Assembly (NCBI RefSeq): GCF_000003815.2 | Contig: NC_049991.1 | Coordinates: 5,551,822-5,615,821, forward strand | Length of the DNA stretch: 64,000 nucleotides | From: Branchiostoma floridae | Taxonomy: Eukaryota > Chordata > Leptocardii > Amphioxiformes > Branchiostomatidae | Direction: 5' to 3' | Shown: piece by piece, positions 23,801 through 30,291 of the stretch | Layout: every line of letters starts with the position of its first letter | Numbering within the stretch: position 1 is the first letter of the stretch | Position numbers and translations under genes: made by a program | The notes under the pieces: generated by a model | Told to the model about the DNA's origin: nothing | Databases searched by the model: none | The model's input: only the letters and a program-made list of their open reading frames with translations

Positions 23801-26800
23801 GTGCCCTTTGTCCTGACCTTGACGACCCGTGCCTGTCCCAGCCTGATGGGGTCAGCCATGGCAATCCTCACCTGACCCATGTGGAAGGATGAGTGCAGAC
23901 CCACCACCTCCAGGATGCCATCATTGAAACTGGAGGGAAACAGTGTAAACAAGAGTTTCATGACAGATTCCAACTGTTTCCCATTGAGAATTCAAATAAG
24001 GTCCTCACTTGCATAAATAATATCATTTCAAGGTGACGAAGCAATGAAACAGCAGCATAAATTAAGTTTCTTAGTGAGGGACCAATGAAACAGTAGCACA
24101 GAACAAGTTCCTTGCAAGGGACCAATAGAAAAGCAGCACAAGACAAGGTCCCTACTGATGGACCAATGAAAAAACAGTACACAACAAAGTCCTTAGCAAG
24201 GAACCAATGAAAGAGCAGCAGAAAACAATATTGTTAGCGAGAGACAGAAGAATGAAACAGCAGCATCAAATAAGCTCCTTAGTGCAGGACCAATGAAACA
24301 GCAGCATGTAACAAGTCCCTAGTACAGGACCAATGAAACAGCAGCATGTAACAAGTCCCTAGTACAGGACCAATGAAACAGCAGCATGTAACAAGTCCCT
24401 AGTACAGGACCAATGAAACAGCAGCATGTAACAAGTTCCTTAATTTGCAGGACCAATGAAATAGCAGCATAGACCATTCCTTAGTGAGTGACCAATGAAA
24501 TGACAGCATACCTGGCAGGTGGAACATCCTCCTCCCCTGTCCCGCTCCACAGGTTGAATCCCCCCGCCCATGAACTGATGTTCAACACCACGATCCCCTC
24601 CAACTCTGGCAGGTGAACCGTCCGACCATCAAGTTCAAGCTAAAAATAAAGACACACTTCATTATACACAAGCTCAATCATGCCAAAAAAGTATGTGCAA
24701 CTGTTTCATGACATTGCTATGGTCTGATGATATGCGTTCATAAACACAGGTTTGATTACTAAGATAGACGGTAAAATCTTAAAAGTTACAAGGAGTAAAC
24801 TATAAAATAAATTTCTTTGTTCAAAACCGAGTGTTTTCTTCAACCGACGTTTCCGTCATCTTCCTCAGGGCAATACTGACTGGTTCCCATTGCACTGCAG
24901 CCATAGGTGTCGCTGCCTACAGATGTGTTCCCAAACCAACAGATTTTACATATTTATCAAAGGCTGTATCATACTAAATGTAAGCTGTATCTACATGACC
25001 AAATTACTGTAAATGCATGCATTTAAGTTCACAGGGACTTAATTCCAAGGTGCCTCCAACATATCCTGATACTGTACATTGCTTAGACAAGGAGGTAGGT
25101 GAACAGAAGACAGAACAAAAAAATTTCGCTTTCGTTCGCTCGTTTGTTTGTTCGTTCGTCCCATAGCCTTTTAATCAGCCGTATTATTAGCCGTAGGAGC
25201 AGCACAACATGTTATGCTGACTCAACAGGCTTTTAGTCCCCTGGCGGTGCCTATCTCCTCTCCGGGGCATGGTGAATGATGTAAATCACCGTGTGGCTGA
25301 TACGACACGAAGGTTCGCCAGGCCTCCGCCCGGGTGATTTGTAGTGAATCACCAACTCCAGACAGAATGGTTTGTTCGAACGCACACCGCACCATCGCAC
25401 GTGTGGGGGTCTTTTAACGTGCATGGGGTGTGCCTCTCCCCATACACGGGACCTCCCTTTAACGTCCTATCCGAGGGACGGCCCTAGCCGAAGCTACATG
25501 TAGGTACTCATTTTCACCTGAGTAAAGTGAGGAAAGTCGTGTAAAGTGCCTTTCCCAAGGGCACAAGATCGGTGTCACGGCGGGCGGATTCGAACCCGCG
25601 ACCTCTCGGTGCAAATCCGGACATGCTACCGCTGCGCCACGCGGTCACCACAGAGTTCACTTTAGACAATATCAACCAAATGTTGCCACAGGCTTAACAG
25701 TACTACTGACCTTAACCCTCTCATGTAGGTCCACACAGGCCTGCTCTAGTACATCAATGGCTCCATAGCTGAAGTACCAGAACTGGAACACAACAGGAGT
25801 TAGGACAACTTTCAATTGTTTTCATTTGAGAACATAATTAGATATCTCTTTGTAAAAAATCAGCAAGAAGTCAAGACCAAAACAGACGGCTAAGAAGACG
25901 GCTAAGAGGAAAACAGAGAATGGACTGAAATTTGTGTTTGAATCATAGCTCAGTATTGTGTACCCTAATATAAATGAAATTTATGAGGCCTTGTCAAGAT
26001 AAACTTAGCTTGCATAGTTGTGACTTTGAACCCTGGCTATGTTGCTCATCTGACATGCACACTACTGGAAAAGGCTGCAGTACTTAGGGCAGTACGTTAA
26101 GTCATGGTTCATTGTACTGGTGGAAAAGAGCTATACTACAGTGAATCTGTTGTCTCTTTTTTAACCAGTGAAAGATAAGCTCTTCAGTGAGCTAAACTGG
26201 TTTGAGATCATGTCCACTCATTTGAAAAGACTAACCTTGTTAAAGAGTCTGCTTGTGAAGAGTTCAGGTCTGGTCTGGCGCTGCCGGTGGAAGTTGAGCG
26301 CCACCAGAGCATCACAACCCATGGAGAAGTAGTTATTCATGGCCAGCACCTGGTACAACAAAGGTCAGAAAGTCTTATATCTTCTTTAACCAACTAGCTT
26401 TCTATGTTACGACTACAAACCAATATATATTTAAGAGGAATAACTGTTTGTTACAGTTCTAAGCTCTGGCAGGTTCCTGACAGAAGAAGACATGAAAAAT
26501 AATATGTCCCTATCCAAGAAAGTATTACGAGGAATATGTAATTACTAAACTAGGAATATGTATTTGCTAGCAAATGTGGACAATTTTGTCTTTTATGTAA
26601 TTCATCTTGGGGAAAATTGCAAAGTGTCCTAGTGTGTAGAAGCACCAACTAGTAACCCATGATGGTACTGCAGCCTGGAAATACTAGAGTACACAATCCT
26701 TGCCCTAACGAACCATAGACCAATTACTAGAATTAGTCTTCAGATTGTCTGCTGTTTTTATGAGCAGTCTACAACTGGTCTAATTTTGGTATGCGCACAG

Positions 26801-29800
26801 TTCTGGAGTTATGAATAGTGATGTCAGAATATAAGAGATGTACTGAATTTCTACTGGACAAAGAAAAGAGGGAAAAAACATATTTGTGTCTGTGCTAAAC
26901 GGTTGTACTAACCTTAGCTGGTCTTCTTATACCAAAAAGTCTCTGGTGTATGATGCTGACTGTCCATCTGTATAAAACAAAAAGGAGAGCACAACTTCAG
27001 ACATAGTACCAAGTGATTAAAAATGATTAAAATTATATACCAAGCATTCAATACTGTAAATGCATTTAAGTTCGCGGGGATTTAATTTCGCGGTAACGGG
27101 AAAAAGGACTTTTTGCGGTGGTTTTACGTTTGCGGTAGCACCACGTTGTCTCTTAATGCCAGGGAAAAATGTTCGCGGTGGTTTTAAGTTCGCGGTGAAG
27201 TGGCCACCGTGAAAACCGCAAACATTAGACACTTGAACAGTAAAGAGAAATTTATATTCCTGACAGCTTTTGACAAACCAACTCTAACCAACCATACAGC
27301 TAGCTACATTTATACAATTACCAAGAAGCGAGAGGAAGTCGAATGTCCTAGAATAGATTAGACGCACATCTGCATATATAGATGTTTATGATTGTTTCCA
27401 TTGTTACATATGTGTGATTCTTACCGTATGACCTGTACTTAGCCCAGTGGGGCAAAAATGTGCAATAAAGGTCTTCATTCATTAATCCACCACGAAAGTT
27501 TCTGCATTTACAGTATGCAGTTCTGCTGTCAAAAGTAGAGATGGGTCACTTTGCCATTGATAACATCATATGTATTACTGATTTTACACCATTGTTGCCC
27601 CCTCCAAAAATAGATATTGTAGAAGAATACAAACTTCAAGTCATTTTCTATGATCATCAAATACATGGAAGTACTTGCAGAAAAAACTAGGAACACAAAA
27701 CTGTATTTTGCAAACCAAAATGAGGAGAGCTTACCTGTCAAATGGTGTCACCTCTGCATGTGCGATGTCTGTCAAAATCTCGTCAAGGGACTTCTCCCCC
27801 ACGAACCCTTCTCCCCACCCCAGGACTCTGGCCAGGTCGTTTCCCGTACCCAGGGGAAGGACACCTATCAGTGGCTGGTTCTGGAAGAAATGATACCCGG
27901 TAACAAGTGTGACTGTTGTCCAAATAAAACTTGTCACTGAGACTCTACACTCTATCAGAAAAAAACTGCTTCAATATCTTTGGCAGAAGACTATGATACT
28001 GTACAAGCATCACTAGGATTTATTTACCTTCTAAACATATTTTGGAAAGGTGAATGGATTGATTTTGAATGGATGGATGGATGAAGGGACAGATGGATGA
28101 AGAGATGGATGGATAGAAAGATGGATAGATGGATGGATAAAGAGATGGATGGATGGATGGATGAAGGGGTGGATGGATGGATGGATGAATGAATGGATGG
28201 ATGGATGAAGAGATGAGTGTATGTATGTATGTATGTATGTATGTATGGATGGATGAGTGGATGGATGGATGAAGGGATATCGATTGATAGATGGATGGAG
28301 GGTCAAAGCAATTTTCAGCCCTTTTTCTGTGGCAACTACCCATACACATATCAGCAGCACTATTAAAGCTGTCCAAACTGATCTCACCTGTAGTTTGACC
28401 CTGTCCAGCGCCCCTAGGACCCAGCCCACGGTCCCGTCCCCCCCACACACCAGCAGACCTGTCCTCACCTGTAGTTTGACCCTATCCAGCGCCCCCAGGA
28501 CCCAGCCCACGGTCCCGTCCCCCCCACACACCAGCAGACCTGTCCTCACCTGTAGTTTGACCCTATCCAGCGCCCCCAGGACCCAGCCCACGGTCCCGTC
28601 CCCCCCCCACACCAGCAGACCTGTCCTCACCTGTAGTTTGACCCTGTCCAGCGCCCCTAGGACCCAGCCCACGGTCCCGTCCCCCCCACACACCAGCAGA
28701 CGACACTTGTAGGTCGGCAAGAGGCGGCACAATTCCAGTCCTGCAACAGGGCTCAGCGAGTGGAGATCTATAACCTACAGAAGAGATGTACATCAAAACC
28801 TCGTTCCCAGTTGATCATCCAGACAGCAGTTAAAAGTAGTTCCACAGCCATTTTCTTTAGAAGAGTAATAGGGGCAGTGGGTTGTTATCCACTGCGACCA
28901 GGGCACAGTATTGGTAGGCAGAAACAAACCCTCTCCCACCACCTTTTACCTCCACAAACGAAGTCACATACCCAATTTTATGCATCTGGGTCGAGTGAGG
29001 AAAGTTGTGATGAGTGCCTTTCCTTAGAGTAGGTACCATGACCCAGGCTTATGGGTCAAACACCCTAAAGTTAAGTAATGCCACATGAAAGCAGTTAAAG
29101 AAACAAATATTTTCTTAAAATCAAGATTAAAATACATGGTCAGTGGTGCGTTCAAATAAATTGTGAAACCAACACTAACAGTTATGATGTCAACAACAAC
29201 CATTTATATATGTATATGACCCCCTTGCAGAAATGTACTTAGTGCCTTTCATGACTTAAGTTAGCCTGGATACCATACCCCAACCTCAAAATATATCTTT
29301 CGTGTTGGGGTCTGGCAGGATGGCTGTAGAAAGGTTCTCGAAGGCCCTTGATAAGAGGGAGGAGAACCTAGGATTGATGACCACTCACACCACAGGTAGC
29401 CAGCTACAACACACCACAGTTGGTCAGCAGGCTATCACAGTAGCGAATCAGGTACTTAGTGGTCACTGTTATGGATTCAAAAAGTACAGTTGGGGGTCTT
29501 TAACCAATCATGGCAGGGTGTAATTACCTCCTGCAGATCCTGCGTTGTTCTATTGGTGGAGTTTTTTGCCCACTAGAAGGGGCAAAATTGAGAAGAGTTC
29601 CTATCCCATCCGGCCAGACCCCTGCACGATAGATACTTGAGATCGGGCTGGGGTTTGGTAACCAGGCTAGACTTAAGTCAACTAAAGATAAAGCATGACA
29701 TAGTTTAGGGACTGACAAATTCAACAGTTCAATTTCCCACCTGAATAGGGTTCAAGACTTCCCTAAACTCCCGCAGTAGATGTTCGCCCATGTTGTTTCT

Positions 29801-29804
29801 ACAA

Positions 29805-29835
<31 letters not shown>

Positions 29836-30032
29836 CTCACACACACACACACAAACCCACCTGAATGGGGTTCAAGACTTCCCTTAACTCCCGTAGTAGA
29901 TGTTCGCCCATGTTGTTTCTACAAACACACACACACAAACACACACACACAAACACACACACACACACACACACACAAACCCACCTGAATGGGGTTCAGG
30001 TGGGTTCATGGGGTTCGCCCATGTTGTTTCTA

Positions 30033-30106
<74 letters not shown>

Positions 30107-30204
30107 CAAACACATACACAAACACATACACACACAAACCCCCCTGAATGGGGTTCAAGACTTCCCTAAACTCCCGCAGTAGATGTTCGCCCATGTTGTT
30201 TCTA

Positions 30205-30291
<87 letters not shown>

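Noticed and set aside
23725-23817. Extension of DGKE exon 10 past GTCAAG ([11 protein letters not shown]...)
   Set aside because: The exon at 14896 gives the expected [18 protein letters not shown] continuation in phase, and GTCAAG|GTCAGG is a good donor.
24010-24511. CRISPR-like array
   Set aside because: Units are contiguous ~40-bp repeats without unique spacers, in a eukaryotic intron; it is a minisatellite.
25570-25650. tRNA gene on the minus strand
   Set aside because: A and B boxes are present, but the acceptor and T stems pair poorly and the sequence continues into a SINE body with a repeat tail.
28031-28732. 233-codon continuous frame over the exon 4 array
   Set aside because: Reads through the donors and an ATGG satellite; the 5' part is the real exon, the rest is intron unless distal donors are used.
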